Shown here one piece after another: positions 1 to 13,908 of a stretch of DNA of 64,000 nucleotides; position 1 is the stretch's first letter, and each line of letters opens with the position of its first letter. The stretch spans positions 72,802,001-72,866,000 of the forward strand of contig NC_060215.1 in assembly GCF_021130785.1 (NCBI RefSeq), read 5' to 3'. A program made the position numbers and the translations under genes. The notes below the pieces were generated by a model that was not told the DNA's origin, did not search any database, and saw nothing but the letters and a program-made list of their open reading frames with translations. The DNA is from Homalodisca vitripennis (lineage: Eukaryota; Arthropoda; Insecta; Hemiptera; Cicadellidae).

Positions 1-1110
1 TACCTACAGGTTTTCAATCCAATTGTACAATATCTATTGCTGGAAGTATGGGCATTAGGTTTTTGCTGATCGAAGAGACATTACTATTCCAAAGGATGAA
101 GCAGATAAAACTTACAAGAAAACCTTTATTAACACTAATTATCTTGTTACTTAACTCATTTGAACCCTTTTTGCCCAAAGTCATTGCTTCTTGGTTTTCA
201 AGCTAAAACTCTAAACTTTTATATTGCTTGTAATTTGACAAAAAATACTGTCTCATTAGGTTGAACATTTTCATGTTGTTATTTCAGGATGAAACTTAAA
301 ATTGAGGCTTCTGACAGGAAATATTATCTAGGTAGGCAGAATTTTTCATATGGTTACTGTCATGGGATGACTACTTTTACCAGGTATTGTTGATCAAAAA
401 TTAAATTAAAAACAAACCACCACCCTAGAATGAATGAATCCATATACACTATATTGTATTATATTTGATATATACATAACATATTTAAATATATACAGGG
501 TGTAAATTAAATCCTGATATGCCTTGATATATTCCAAACGGATAGAGATATTGATGTACAATCTTCACCATACCTATTAACATATATTTTTACACTTTTT
601 GGAATGTAAAAATATTTTCCCCCTTTTTCAAAGGGGGTAGAGGGGGTCACTTTAAATTTTCAAATTGCAATTCCTATCTTGTGACTTGTCATTTGAAAGG
701 TAAATTCAAAAGAAACACAATGACATGAACAAATCATCTCTATGACGATCCTAACAAATGTTATGGGCAAACAACCCCTTCATATAGATATAGATAATTA
801 CTAAACCGGATCCTTTTACTTTTATTTACGCACTTTATACTTATATTTCTGCATAGTAGTTTGTCACCAATACAATCAATCAATAAATTCAGTTCTTGCT
901 TTTGATAATGATCATAATCATTTAATTACTATAGTTAAAACAGATGTCAATATCAGCAATTATCTTTGATCGGACTTTCACACCTGTTACTACAATATAT
1001 AATTTAATTTTCTCATTTAAGTTATGTCTGTTGTTAGATATCCAATTGGCATCCATATAACAATGGATCTCTTCAGAGTGAGTCAACCTTCTGTTTGGAA
1101 AATAAACAAC

Positions 1111-1757
1111 TTCAGCTATGAAGATGATTTGGTAACAGTTAAAACCGATCATAATGATAACCTTATTTTTAAGATGGCTACTTATCTCTGTTCCAAGCAG
1201 AAGATTGACTCAGCTCGAACGTGTTCAAAGGGATATGGATTTTAGTAAACTAAAGGTAAATAATTGTTTTGATCTAGAATTCTGAATCCAACAAAGCCCC
1301 TTGAAAAATAGCAAAACTAGACATAACAAAGACAAGCTGTTTGCAGCTGCTTATTTTCATGTTGTTAATTGTAAAACGCTTTTTCAAACATAGTGGTAAA
1401 CATGTAGAGTAAATTCTATAATCAATGAAATATGCAATTTTAACAAATAACACTGCCCTTCATGACACAGGGCTTGAAATATGAGCTCCCTATGTCCTCA
1501 CCTTCTCTTTATATCAGATATCTGAGTGTATATAACTTTTATGTGGAGAATTCTTTATTGTTGTGGTATATTTATGATAATTGGGAGGCTTTGAAAGATT
1601 TTTCTTAGTTAGCTAATGTGATGTTTTAAAACGTTAATCTTTTAATAATGTTATCCTTGTGGCCAATTTTTGTTATATGATCAATTGATCATCTTCAGTT
1701 GAGAAGATGATTTAATAACAATCAAAACTGGCCTTAATGATAACCTTATTTTAAGAT
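1111..1757 (+). repeat. Two diverged direct copies about 580 bp apart
   Basis: Positions 1111-1175 and 1694-1757 are diverged copies of one sequence. Shared blocks include gaagatgattt and aatgataaccttatttt. The first copy lies in a 73-codon ORF (1024-1245) whose product I do not recognise; the second copy does not keep an open frame. This suggests an old local duplication or two fragments of one repeat family. Confidence 0.6.
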
Positions 1758-3547
1758 TATTAATATAGATATTTAACTTTCATTGTCAATTAAATAATTT
1801 TATATACTTTGACTATTATCTAAGAGTAGTCTTTGTAATTATTTGTGTATATAATCACTCACTGATTGTGTTCAGAGTCTTAGTGTCAGTTTATATTATA
1901 TTTATTATTCGTTATGAAATTAATCTCCATTTTAATATCCTATCTTGTACGAAAATGTACGAGTCTTATTTCATTTTCACATATTTTTAACTAATATCAA
2001 AATTGATAATGAAAAGAAATTACATTAAAACATATGTGCTGAGATATAAATAACTATATTTATGGTAAGTGGCAATCTCACCTATGTTCATACTTGGGTT
2101 TTGCTGTATATTTGTTAAACTTTTCTAAAGAATGTGTGTTTTTGGTGTAACCTGTTTTGATTTTTTTCAAATCCTGAATGTGTGGATTTCTTTCCCATTG
2201 TTTTCTCATTCAATCAGGACAAAGTGAGTACAACTTCAAATCATGTGCATGTTTGCTTTCAGTGTGTGACTTTTGTGCACTTTTGTGTATAACCCTTCCC
2301 ACCTATTATATACCATCTACACTTCACTAATTTTGTATAATGCATTTCTTGTGACTTTCAACCTATTATTAAAACATTAATTACAAATAACTATGAAAAA
2401 ATATGTTTATATGTATTTAGCATGTATTTCATATTTTCACTCATAAATATTGACACTTTTTCACAGTAAAAATGTATAGATATATCACAGTAAATTTACA
2501 TTTCTACACAAACACGCATACACACTAAAAATCATTCATGAACTTAATGTATTATATAAAATACAAATAGAAAGGTTGTCTTTAAATTAATATTTATCTG
2601 TTTATAAAATAGCTAATTAAAATATACATTATTCTACAGCAGTTCTACGTAACCAATTCCACATTCAGTATATCTAAATATAACATGTTTTAAGTGCATT
2701 GCATAAATTTACACTTACCCAATTATAATTTATCTGTCACTGTTGATACATCAGTGTGTACAAATCTTATGAGTATTTCCAATTTTCATTATGTACAAGG
2801 CATAGAAAATGTTTATTATTTCTCTCTAGGCAGTAGGAGTAGAAATACAAAATTAATAAGCTTGATACCAAAACTTATTGAAGAATATTTGTTTGTTTTG
2901 TTATATTAGATTATAAATTATTTTCTTTAATCCAAAATATTTTTATTCAGTACAAGCACTGAGAATTTGGCTAATTGTTAACTAAAAGCTATTCCTTTAA
3001 AATATTAACATTGTTTTATTTAAAAATATAGTGATACCTTATAAACCATTTAACGATGAAGGTATTCATAATGATTACTAAAATACGTAAAGTTTTGTTT
3101 CCTTAATAATAAAGGTATTTAATCTAATTAATTAAGAAAATGAGTATTGGAGTTGTTAATATCAACATTTAAACTATTTAACCAATTAATTATTTTAATT
3201 CAAACATAATTACCGTAACTAGTTTAGCAAACACAGAATGTCATAGAAAGTGCATTGCTGTAAGTGGAACAATTATGAACAGAACTGTATTATGTATGAC
3301 CATACAAACTCAACAGATTCCATTTATTCTTCCCTCACTGCATTAAAAGCTCTTCATTTATCAACTTAGGGTTTTTTATCCTTAAAAATTATCATTGAAA
3401 CTATCTCTTAATTCAATAATTTGCCTTAATAATGAACTGCAATGAAACTTTGGAGATCAAAATGACAAATAGTATAGTTTCAAAATGGAAATCAAATGCA
3501 TAAGAAATTTATCAAATGTCAAAATATGGTGATCACCATATACATAT

Positions 3548-3566
3548 ATTTTTAGACAATAAATAA

Positions 3567-3623
<57 letters not shown>

Positions 3624-3631
3624 CTAAAAAT
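3548..3631. repeat. (TA)n microsatellite flanked by a 14-bp inverted repeat
   Basis: About 50 bp of alternating TA is bounded by ATTTTTAGACAATA on the left and its exact reverse complement on the right, so the locus can fold into one long hairpin. The ORFs here are artefacts of the dinucleotide run (poly Tyr-Ile). Confidence 0.85.
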
Positions 3632-5234
3632 AATTTGGGAAATATTTTAAATCTGTAAGTTATACTTTCCATTTTGTTGTAAACTAAAAAATATGCATAT
3701 TTAATAGTTGATTTATAGTTGAAGTTATTGTAAACTTTGTTTTAATGCTCAGAATAAAAATAATGTTTGTTTTAAAGTGTTGGTTATCACTATTTAGAAG
3801 TTTGTTAATTGGGAAATATTTATAGATAATTTTCAAAAATAGTTAAAACAACTTATTAAAATAATAAAATATTATTTAACTGTTTAGTAAGACCTGATCA
3901 CTAAATATTTTTTTCTCATAAAAGGGTAATTTTATAATTGATTCTATTATTTTCAAACATAAACCCTTTACGTAGCATGCACCAAATTAGACACATCATC
4001 CTGACTGACTCTCTTTAGCATGACTCACTCACTGTGTACTGCCAAGCAGCACAAGAGTTAATACACATGTTAGGGATAGACGAGGTACTCAAACACTTGT
4101 TTATTTGATGGGATGGGATTAGGATTATTTTGTTTTGATATATTATGTTATGAATACAAAACAAAAAATTACTGGGTGTCCATAAAATTACTCCAGAATT
4201 TAACTTAAATTTGATAAAAAATTTAGGCTAATGTTACATACATGTTTTCAAAGTTAACCATTTACATAGGCTTTTCTGACAAGGGCAAGGAAGAGAGGGC
4301 CAAAAACGGGAAAATATGCCTAAATCCAGAATCCTATTGAAACGGTTCTTTAATCTACCTGACCTCATTAGTTGCAGACATTTGTAACAAAATGTTATGA
4401 GAAGACAAATTGGTGTGGTCTGCAATGGGCCTAAAGCGTATTCAGGGTGGAGGTGCCGAAACTGATTTATTCTTTTAACTAAACAAAATAGAGCACAAAA
4501 CTAAAAAAGGCACTATGAATTTTGTACTTCCATCCAACTCTAAGGACAAATACATCTGCTTGTCCGATGCCGTCAGTTCAGTGGCAGGCACACCCACACT
4601 TCAGGTCAAGATGCTTGTAACTTCGTTTTACAAATTTTTTGTTGAATCAGATCCCTCCTTCTTATATAAGAGTATGTTTTTTAGCATATCAACACATCTG
4701 TAGAAATGAAATTAGTGTTAACTTAAATATATATAAATCCATTAAATTTACTAATTGGTTTATTTATTTTGGCTCTGTTTTGGCATTCTTATAAGACTTT
4801 TAAGATATAGAGTTTTTTCACTGAATATCACTAATTATTTAATTTTCAATATAAATAGTTAAACTAAATATATAATTTTTAATTTAGGTTACTGCTATGG
4901 TACACATGCTAAATAAAACAAGATAGAATATTTTAACCATTTATCAAACTTCTGGTCCACTTTTCACTTTAAAACACAAAATTACACAGAAGCGAACAAA
5001 TTAATCCCTATCCCTTTGAAATACGTTATAGTGGGATTGGGCTCTCCTAAAATAAAATCTTGGATATGCCTATGTGATGGTTAGTACTCCTGAAGTATAT
5101 TCTGGCTAAAGGCAGCATTCAAATCACATACATTTTGATGAGCCAAGGTCAAAAATGACCACATTGTTGTGGTATTTGCACTGTAGCCTAGTTCATTTGA
5201 CTCAGCTGACCCTTTCTATGATATTCTGTGCTCA

Positions 5235-5351
5235 TTTAAACTCATACATCTTGGTTCTAAACACTTGATTGCATTTAAACTCATAAATCTTGGTTCTAAA
5301 CATTTGATTGATTTTAAACTCATACTTCTTGGTTCTAAACACTTGATTGGT
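5235..5351. repeat. Minisatellite, three 39-bp units
   Basis: Three head-to-tail units start at 5235, 5274 and 5313. Each begins tttaaactcata and contains cttggttctaaaca and ttgatt. They differ at only a few positions, which indicates a recent or homogenised tandem duplication. Confidence 0.9.
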
Positions 5352-6104
5352 GTATAAAATAATTGTTAGGATGTCATATGTTAATCGTAAAAGTAGGAAT
5401 TCTGCTACACTGTGGAAACTCAAATAATATTATTTTGTCATTGCAAAACTAATTTTGTTTAGTTATTATTATGTTCAAATTTACATTTTGTGAAGGAGGC
5501 CTTTACTTCCTGATATAAAAAGTTAATCTTCAGATGAAATCTTCATTGACAAATATTTGTTCAGGAATTAACACTTGTTTCCAAAAATAACATTAGATAG
5601 TACTATTTTGCATGAAATGAATTGGGCATGAAAGAAAAATTATAATTGCATAGTTTTATGTAGTTAAAATGGAACTATGAACAAAAACATATCTTTGTTT
5701 ACACATCAGAACATGGATTCATATCAGTTGAAGTCATTAAAAATGCTATTTGAAATACTACCATTGTATGTAAAAAAAGTTTGAGCATTGTATGTACCAT
5801 CAGTTTTCATTTCTGGTGTTTACTAAATTTCCTTTGATACTAAGATAAATTTACATGATAAAATACAAAAAAAACATGACAAAATGTTTTCTCAAGATTG
5901 TGTTTTTTATAAACCGATATTAATTTGTTTTACTATTTTAACATTAAAAAATGTAGATCAAACATCAGTATACATATACATACGGTTAACAAGGTTTTAG
6001 GTTTAAACTTATTCTTTCAAAAACCTACTATGACTTTGTATGTGCATAAAATCTGTATATTTATGTAACACTCTTGAAACAAGTTTACAATCTTAGTTCT
6101 TAGG
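5352..6104. other. Non-coding, nothing recognised
   Basis: AT-rich intronic-type sequence. I saw no coding similarity, RNA gene or transposon termini here. Confidence 0.5.
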
Positions 6105-6126
6105 TTTACATGGCTGGCGTCATGAC

Positions 6127-6305
6127 TATCATCTAATTTTTCCAGTTCACACCGCGTCAGAAGGCTTGTACACAAATATATTCTTGAAATATTTTGGCCT
6201 CACTGTGGACAACCGTCTTCAGTCAACCGACTGAAATATTTCAAGAATGTAATTATGAGAGCAATATTTTAAGATGGTGTGAACAGGAAAATTAGGTGTT
6301 AGCTA
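6127..6305. mobile_element. Small palindromic element with hammerhead-like motif
   Basis: Imperfect terminal inverted repeats pair about 6127-6153 (ctaatttttccagttcacacc) with about 6278-6299 (ggtgtgaacaggaaaattag). Inside, attcttgaaatattt at about 6180 is exactly complementary to aaatatttcaagaat at about 6234. On the minus strand a CTGAAGA box is followed by a short GG/CC-bounded stem and AAAATATT, resembling the conserved end of Penelope-like elements. No coding capacity. The family is inferred. Confidence 0.5.
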
Positions 6306-6865
6306 TGTTTAAATAAGTTTCAGTTAATTTTCCATCACAGACAACTCTGTTCTATACAAACACTTTTTATGAATACTTAATTTTATTTTTCAAAGCTGAT
6401 ATCTGCTGATTTGCTACACAATTTTTTCTGCAGGTGTTTTGAAATATGTTACAAGTTTTTCCTACACTACTTTATGATTTGGGAAGAAAATATCTTTGTA
6501 TTATGAAACAATTCTATAGTATTCAATTCAATTAGTATCTAAAGAAGTATGTCAAGATTACAGGACTTCAGAAAATTCTGTATGTGTTGAAATTGTTTAA
6601 TAAAATTTAGTTGTTTAAAATTTTAATCTCTAAAACGTTTTATTTTTAAGACTATTACTTTACTGGATACTTTAACACTATTATGGAAACATATATTTAT
6701 ACTATTGAAAATCAAACATGTTTTAAAGGCATAGTAACAGGGTTTTAAGTCACTCTGAAGGCTATTAAAAGTCAGAAGTTATTCAGTCATGAACATGAAG
6801 TGTACACCACTCATTCCTAACACTTGCCTGTAAAATCTTACAGCTTATTAATCCATTCCTTTTTT

Positions 6866-7745
6866 ATACAGGGTGTTTACAAAGTCTCCATAAATATTTT
6901 GGAAATTTGTTCTTCGTGTCAGTCAAACAAAATTGTAATACAAACATGGGTCAGAAATGCTTAGTTTACTGTCTGTCTATATATATGTATGTGTGTGTTT
7001 TTTTTTAGTTTTTATTTTTGTTTCAGAAACCAATAAAGATCAAAAACTCAAATTTAGTTACTATTTTTCTTGCAATCTCAATTCAAGAGAAAAATTAATA
7101 TTATATTATCATACCACGCTTCAATATGACAGACAGTTGAAGTTTTTAAATCTTAATACTATAAAAACTAGATTATGAAAATGTTTAATGAATAATTAAA
7201 GTTGTTATATCTAATTAGAAATGTTTTAATATCTAAAACATAAATGCTGTCTACAGTTAGTGTAGATATAAGCTTTTAATTGTTGTAAGGCACTCTAAAA
7301 TTGTTATTGTTTACCACATCTTAATCTTGTATTACAACATTAAAAGCTTATGTGTACATTATTTAGAAACCGATTTTTATGTTTTATGTACCTAAATGAT
7401 TGTAATCAGATTTATTATCTTGTACTATTCTTTAAAAAATTTCATAATCTTATTAGATTTTATGGTATTAAACTTTAAAAACTTAAACCATCTGCCATCT
7501 TAAAACGCGATATGAGAATGTAGTATTAATTTTTCTCATGATTTGACACTGCAAGAAAAATAATTTTACCGAATTTGAATTTTTTCTCTTTATTGGTTTT
7601 TTAAATAAAAATAAAACTAAAAATGACACATGTATACAGACAGACTAGGCATTTCTGACCCATGATTGTAATTAATTTTTGTTTCTTGACACGAAGAACA
7701 AATTCTCAAAATATTTCTAAAGAGATTGTAAACATCTTGTATATT
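6866..7745. mobile_element. Foldback MITE with arms of about 300 bp
   Basis: The left end tacagggtgtttaca pairs with the right end tgtaaacatcttgta. Complementarity continues inward through ttgttcttcgtgtca, catgggtcagaaatgc and the cagacagac segment. A spacer separates the arms. There is no open reading frame of note, so this is a non-autonomous DNA element. Outer bases read TATA on both sides, so a TA target duplication is possible but ambiguous. Confidence 0.8.
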
Positions 7746-10589
7746 TTATCAAGAATTAAAACTTTGTTTATTGTGCTATTTACTCAGAACTGGTTTTATA
7801 TCTAACTGAATCTGATATTGATTTGACACTGTAAATATTACTTGTATCAATGTTTTACTTATTAAGCATTTAGGTTTAGTTTCTGATATATAAACTAAAT
7901 TGCTACTTCTCTTTTATATTTTAAATATATTTTGCATTTAAATAAATACTATTCCAAATTATTTTAACATTACATCAACATATCATTAATTGCTTTTAAG
8001 GTTCTACCATAAAATTACAAAATTGTGAATGCCATTTTACGTTCAATATTATTGAGTATGAGCTTATGACGCGTTCCTTTGCTACCCATTTTGACAGGAT
8101 TTGTAGCTTTTGTTCATTATGCTCTAATACACCATCATTTGTTTTGATTTGACTGAATCTAATATTGTTTTGATATACTACAATGTCATATATCATTCAT
8201 TAATTTAGCTTTTAGGAGTAGTTTCTAGTAGACAATCTAGACTGCAACTTCTCCTTAGTATGTTTTGTATTTTTGCATTTAGATAAAGGTATGTAAAGGG
8301 GAATTGTGTTTTTGTGCGATTCCATTCATGTTGAAGATTTTCTGCATGTTTTTTCCTTAGTCAAATTTTAATTGAGCTAGCTAAACTGTATTTAAATATA
8401 TAAATTCAAAGTATAGTTGATATTTGTATCTTTTATCCAAGTTTACATTTTAAAATTTATATTTAACTGTACAAAGATTGCATTTACATTTTATTAGATA
8501 TTGTATAGTTGTATTTTTCAATGCTTCTACTACATTAAGATTTTAATATAGTTGTGGTAATCATGGGTTCTTATTTTAGTGGGAATGGAGTCCCTTAAGT
8601 GTTCTAATTTCAAGACCAATGTTTGTGAGAGTTTTAGATTTCATGCTGTATTTTTCCAACTTATATGAACTGATTTACCAATACTTTGTTGTTTATTCAC
8701 TAGGTTATGCTATCAATGGTCAGTCAAATAAACTATAAAATAAAACAGTAGTTGTTTTCAGTAGGAAATAATAAAAAAGAAGACAGTACATTGTCAAGTA
8801 TTCAATTAAGAGGTAAAGCTAAAAGTATTTAAATGCAACTTTATAATCAGGAAGGTAAGCAATAAAGTATTACTGACTAAAATATACTGTAGCCATTAAA
8901 AGAAAAACTTCTAAAAATATATATCATCAATCAAATCTCAGAGACAAAAACAAAGAAAAATAAATTAGAGTGATGTAATGGCATGTATAAAATGTTCTAT
9001 ATTCTCAAACTCAAAACCGTTTTCGTAGTGCTGTAACTCTCCTTTTATAATAATCTGTTCTAAAAATATTTAAAATGAAGGGTTTGAAATGTTTTTGATC
9101 TTGAAAAATACTCTTCCCTTTCAACAAAAATTTAATGTACTATAAGGAAATTCATGGATTCTCAAGTTTTGACATGGGGCTTTCAAACCTTTCTTATTTT
9201 TATATTCAAAGTGGCTATAATATTGAGCATTTATAATACTGACCCATAGTTTATTCTTTTCCCTAAGGACTTTGAATTTAACTCTCTCAAAATAAATTAA
9301 AATAATAATATCCTCCAGGTTATATCTAATTTAATAAATTCTTGCATTTTATGTTCTTTCCGGAGATTCATCACAGAAATTCATCCCACCAAAATATTAA
9401 TTCATCAAAACCTAAGTCTCATTAACCTACGAATGTCCTTTGAGCTTCAAGTTTAAATTTATAAAAATTAGCTGAAAGCATATAAGTAGACTTGGAAATG
9501 TACCAGTTATCTGTGAAGTAAAATAAAAATTTAACCAAAGATATTAAATGTCAGATTACAAATTGTGATGCCCTTATGAAACATAATTATTTAACATATC
9601 CAAGTTTATTATAAGAATATGTAAAGAAGAAAACATTGTATATAAGAAAGTCATGACTAGCAAAATATTAATTCTGATGTTTTCTTCTTACCTATGCTCA
9701 TCTCCTTTGTTGCTTGAGTTTCTAAGTGAGACTGTGCCTTCTATTGGTGAGATACTGTTATTGGTGGTAGTATTTAAAAGAGAGAGATCACATTTTGTAA
9801 TACAGAGAACAGTGAAATAAAGAACAGCACTATTGAGAGAAAAATGTAGTTACAACAGCGTTATTATTTCTTCAGAACAACAACAAGAATTCTTGAGTTT
9901 CCAAAAACTATTTCCTTATTTGTAAAATTACTATTAAAAAAATATATAACTTAGAAGTGTTATGGAGGCTATCTTAAAAGTAATTTACTTCATGTAGAAG
10001 ATATAATAAATTGTTAATATACTGACAGTTTGAATACATTTTTAAGTAATTTTGTTTATTTAATAAAAAATTGTTTACTCACCAATTTGTTTCCAACTCA
10101 TTCAATGTCAATGCATTACTGATTTCAGTCACAGTGTAACCATGATCAGATTCTGTACAAAGTAATTCAGTCTTTGTTATATCATCAAAAGTGATAAAAA
10201 ACACAAACACAAAACATAAAATGAAGACAGACAAACAAAACAAAAAGTGGGCCTACTTTACTCGATTACAAGCATGTTTCTGTGTGTGTGGCAACTAGTA
10301 CATACTGGCTGTCCAAGCTCTTGCTGCTGTTAAAACCTGAAATTTGACCTCTGTTGTATTGTTGCCCTGTCTTCAAATCACTATCATATGTAATCAAAGT
10401 TTCGGAAACAGAGTCAGAATTTTATTCGTCACATAAGTAATCATAATAAATATTCTAAATTAACACAAGACTCGTCAAAATATAAAATTTTATACATTTT
10501 ATAATAATACTCCTCACATACTAGTTTTTAAAACAATTTTATGGATCATCTCATCACTTCATGTGAACCAGGACTTGCGACCATGGCTC
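7746..10589. other. Non-coding, nothing recognised
   Basis: AT-rich sequence without a supported exon, RNA gene or transposon terminus. A 66-codon minus-strand ORF at 7996-8196 has no features of a real gene. Confidence 0.5.
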
Positions 10590-10654
10590 TCCCATCATGT
10601 GACCTACTCAGCCATAGTCTGTAAAAGCTCTCAGATGCTGTTTTAGAGACACGC

Positions 10655-11130
10655 TTCAAGAGAACATTTATAAATTTCTTACTGCTATCAAATCAAGGCA
10701 CAAAGATGTAACTACCCCTTCAAATGGAAATTTGTAGTGAAGGTTTCCAAAATCCATGAGAATCTTCCAGTCACTATTCTTCATGACTAGGATGACAACA
10801 TCTTCAACTCAAATTTCTAACCTTTTCCCCTCTCTTGATTCACTGGATCTGAGTATCAGTCTCTTTAGATCAATTTGGCTGACTGCTTCTCAAACAATGC
10901 CCAGAACTTTTTCACGTCACCAATTGTACTGCCCAACACACAATGTCACTGTACAACCTGCCAGAATATGTAGATCAGTTGAAGGACTTTTTGAACACAG
11001 AGGGCAACTGTCTTTCTCTGACAGACCCTATCTCATGAGATTACTTGGGTCGAGTAATGTGAAGTGAAGTGCATTCACATTGAACGTTCAGGAGCCCACT
11101 CATATCGAAAAGCCTCCCACATTTCCTTAC
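10655..11130 (-). pseudogene. Degenerate reverse-transcriptase-family fragment (C-terminal part)
   Basis: Read on the minus strand with several stops, the translation gives the string GLSEKDSCPLCSKS, then STDLHILAGC, then a GQYNW segment, and later a KFPFEGVVTSLCLDLI segment. This order (Cys-pair, HIL..C, G.Y.W, then a ..FP..V.TSL.PDI-like stretch) is the C-terminal layout of a transposon-borne reverse-transcriptase family in animal genomes. Family assignment is from memory of the motif pattern and is moderate. The frame has internal stops, including one where the Trp of the L..WGL motif is expected, so the copy is dead. The plus-strand ORF across 10756-11067 is its shadow. Confidence 0.55.
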
Positions 11131-12964
11131 ACTCATACATGCTGTTCCCAACACAGCCCAGTCATGTTGCAAAGCCAGGCTCTGAGTGTTAACAACTGCC
11201 TACAAGTATTCTTCTTTACCTAGTAAGGCTCTCGTCTTGCTCATCTCAGTATTATTCTAGAACCTATAATCATCCCCTGTGTTGACTGTCACCTTGCATG
11301 AATCTATCTCTAAACGTACCTTTATACTATCTATCTTTATAGTATCTATAAAAATTCTGTATTTTCAATTCTAAAAAACTGGCATTGAATGTATATTAAA
11401 TGAGAAACTGAATTACAGTTTCTACTCTTCAACACTTTTACTATCCATGATAAGAATAGTGTTTTGAAGACATAGGGACAACACAACGGTGTGTGTTCTA
11501 ACCACCTTTGACAATGTCATGAAGACTGAATAACTTTGTATAGTATATAATGATGGTGACACTGTGAGCGAAAACGGTTATGTGTTCATACTGAATGTGC
11601 TAGAAACCATTTTTTCAATCATCTCAGGAAGCTTAATCCAGCAACTTCTACTCATTTCTATAATTTATTAATGATTTAGAACTTATAAAATAGTTTTGCT
11701 AATATTTATGTTTTGTTACATTGAGCAATATGTGGTATTAAATTACATATAATTTAATACTAACAACACAAAAAAAGATTATTTTCTACTATTCTATTCA
11801 AAATAGTTATCATCTTATTCTACAAATTTAATTATTTATTTTCATGGTGGATGTATGAAATCACCAATCTGAATAAGATAACTGAAATAGTTTTACCTGT
11901 CATTTGTATGTCACCTCGGTTCATTTTTGAATGATTATCCTGGACATCATACATACAAACATAAGAAAACAATTTCAGTGTGTTTTTAAATGTCTTTAGA
12001 GAAGCAAATGAAAAGTTGATAGAATACTACTTGATAGATCAACTAACACAGCACATACAGGTGGAATTACTTTTCTTTTTATTTTACAATTTTCTGTTTT
12101 TACTTTGAATTTAAGACATACATTTAGGGTAGAAATAAAGGGAATCACCTCTTCTATCTAGCTGTTGAACTTATTGACAGGAAAAGAAAACAGATATTGT
12201 ATGGTCACTTTGGAAAAGGGTACTTTATCCCTAAACAATCCACTGTGATTAAATGTACTATATTGACCAAGATCTAAACCTTTATATGCCATTAGAGATG
12301 ATTAAATATAAATATCCTCTGCTTTTCTATCAAATTTCATAGAAGCTAAACTCTAAAAGAATAATTATTCTAATGTCAATACATATTATTTAGATATTTG
12401 TAACATATTAAAATAATTGTGAATATGCCAATCTTCTATTTTTAATATAACATAAACTTTTAAACAGTGATGTAGGTTTTGTAACGTTAATATGGAATAA
12501 AATGTATTTGTTTCTTCAGATCACACAATTTAAAGCTACATGAGGCAATGATTTCCACATTATTTAATAAACTACTTGGAGTACAATTTGTTGAGAATGT
12601 ATTTAAACAAAAACAAAACGTAAATACTTAATAAATTAGCCGATAAAAAAGATAATTATTTTGTCTAATATTATACAACAAGGTATAAAGTTTGATATCA
12701 TATATCAAGTTTACTTAAAAAAACATCAAAAGAAGAAATTAGGATAAACATTATATATATATCTATATATATATATATCAAACTTATGACTATTTTTTTA
12801 ATTACTTAAACAATATTTATTAGACTTATCCTTGTATTCTTTTGAAAATTTTTCTGTGAAGTTCAAATCTCAAGTAATAAGTTGAATAACTATTAGATTT
12901 TTTTGTGTATATAATCGAGATATATTTAATTATATAAGTATAATTGATGTAACTTTCTCTTTAG
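11131..12964. other. Non-coding; contains a 26-bp palindrome
   Basis: No exon seen. At 11735-11760 an 11-bp arm (gtattaaatta) is followed by cata and its exact reverse complement. A (TA)n run interrupted by one C lies near 12752-12778. The rest is ordinary AT-rich sequence. Confidence 0.55.
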
Positions 12965-13127
12965 AATCCCACAGGGCCAGCCCCCCAGTTAATGCCACAA
13001 TTTGTTTCCTTTCTTTTTAAAATTTAAAACAAAATTGTATATGCTCAATGTAATGAGAATATATAAATTTATATTGACACTGTTCTTATAGCCTGTACAT
13101 GTGTGAATAAAGAAATTTGGAATTGAA
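12965..13127 (+). mobile_element. Possible LINE 3' end
   Basis: A short GC-richer start (gggccagccccccag) is followed by an AT-rich tail ending aataaagaaatttggaattgaa, the usual form of a LINE 3' end with a polyadenylation signal and a short simple repeat. There is no coding support, so this is tentative. Confidence 0.3.
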
Positions 13128-13908
13128 TATAAACTTAATTTTAATATAACAAATTAGGGTTTCATAATGTATTGCAACTGTTATTGATTATTCTATTCTC
13201 ATTCTTTTCACTGAAAACTGTGCCAAGAAGTTGCCTACATTTACACCATATTATAGTATTAGTGGCCTTCTTAGGAGAGGTATTTAACTGATGCATGAGT
13301 ATGTGTGCTTATAAGAGAACTATTTATAACTTAATATTGACCTCTATCTACAGTGGACAATATTAAAATATGGTCATATAAAAACTACTTTTTGTATTAG
13401 TTCTTATACTGAGCTCCTTGAATATATGGCAGTAGAAACACCATAATTTGTTTTGAATTTATTGCAGGACACAATGTCGCACAATCACTAGTTTGAATAA
13501 CTAATGTAATATGACTGGCTGACGTTTTTCTGCCTGATGGAATACATATACTTCATTCTCACCTTAAGTTACACATCTTTATTTAAGGTGGTGTAATTGA
13601 TTTTTGGTTGAGTTATTCAATTTTAGAATAATAGCCTTTAAAATTACTTTTCTGAAAAAATATATGATTTTTTATCACTCTGCAAGGAGTTGTAGGCATT
13701 TAAAGTAGTAATTTGGACAAATTGTATAACTGCCGAGGATATGGATATGAATTTTTTACAGTGTGTTTATCAAATATGATGTGAATAAATTACATATTTT
13801 ATATTAAGTTCTCCTTAAGAAAATTATAATTCATTGTGGATAACCCAGGATTGTTTACAATGACTGATATTAGGTTTTTATTGCACCATCAATTAATCCA
13901 GTGGTCAT

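Larger units (their letters stand above)
1..5234. other. Non-coding, probable CAPS upstream intron
   Basis: No convincing exon is visible. The stretch is AT-rich with short chance ORFs only. Near 495 there is a single transposon-like end (acagggtgt) without a recognised partner. A 73-codon ORF at 1024-1245 shares a stretch with 1694-1757 (listed separately). A moderately GC-richer patch at about 4165-4640, beginning with gggtgtccataaaat, looks like an old repeat, but I could not find its other end or classify it. Confidence 0.5.

Noticed and set aside
287..331. A possible 45-bp micro-exon after ttgttatttcag with a following gtaggc
   Set aside because: The encoded peptide (MKLKIEASDRKYYL) has no similarity I recognise to CAPS, and short AG...GT pairs are frequent in AT-rich introns.
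1024..1245. 73-codon plus-strand ORF
   Set aside because: No known domain, no convincing splice or promoter context, and part of it is a repeat copy found again at 1694-1757 without an open frame.
10756..11067. 103-codon plus-strand ORF
   Set aside because: It is the antisense shadow of the degenerate RT-like fragment read on the minus strand.
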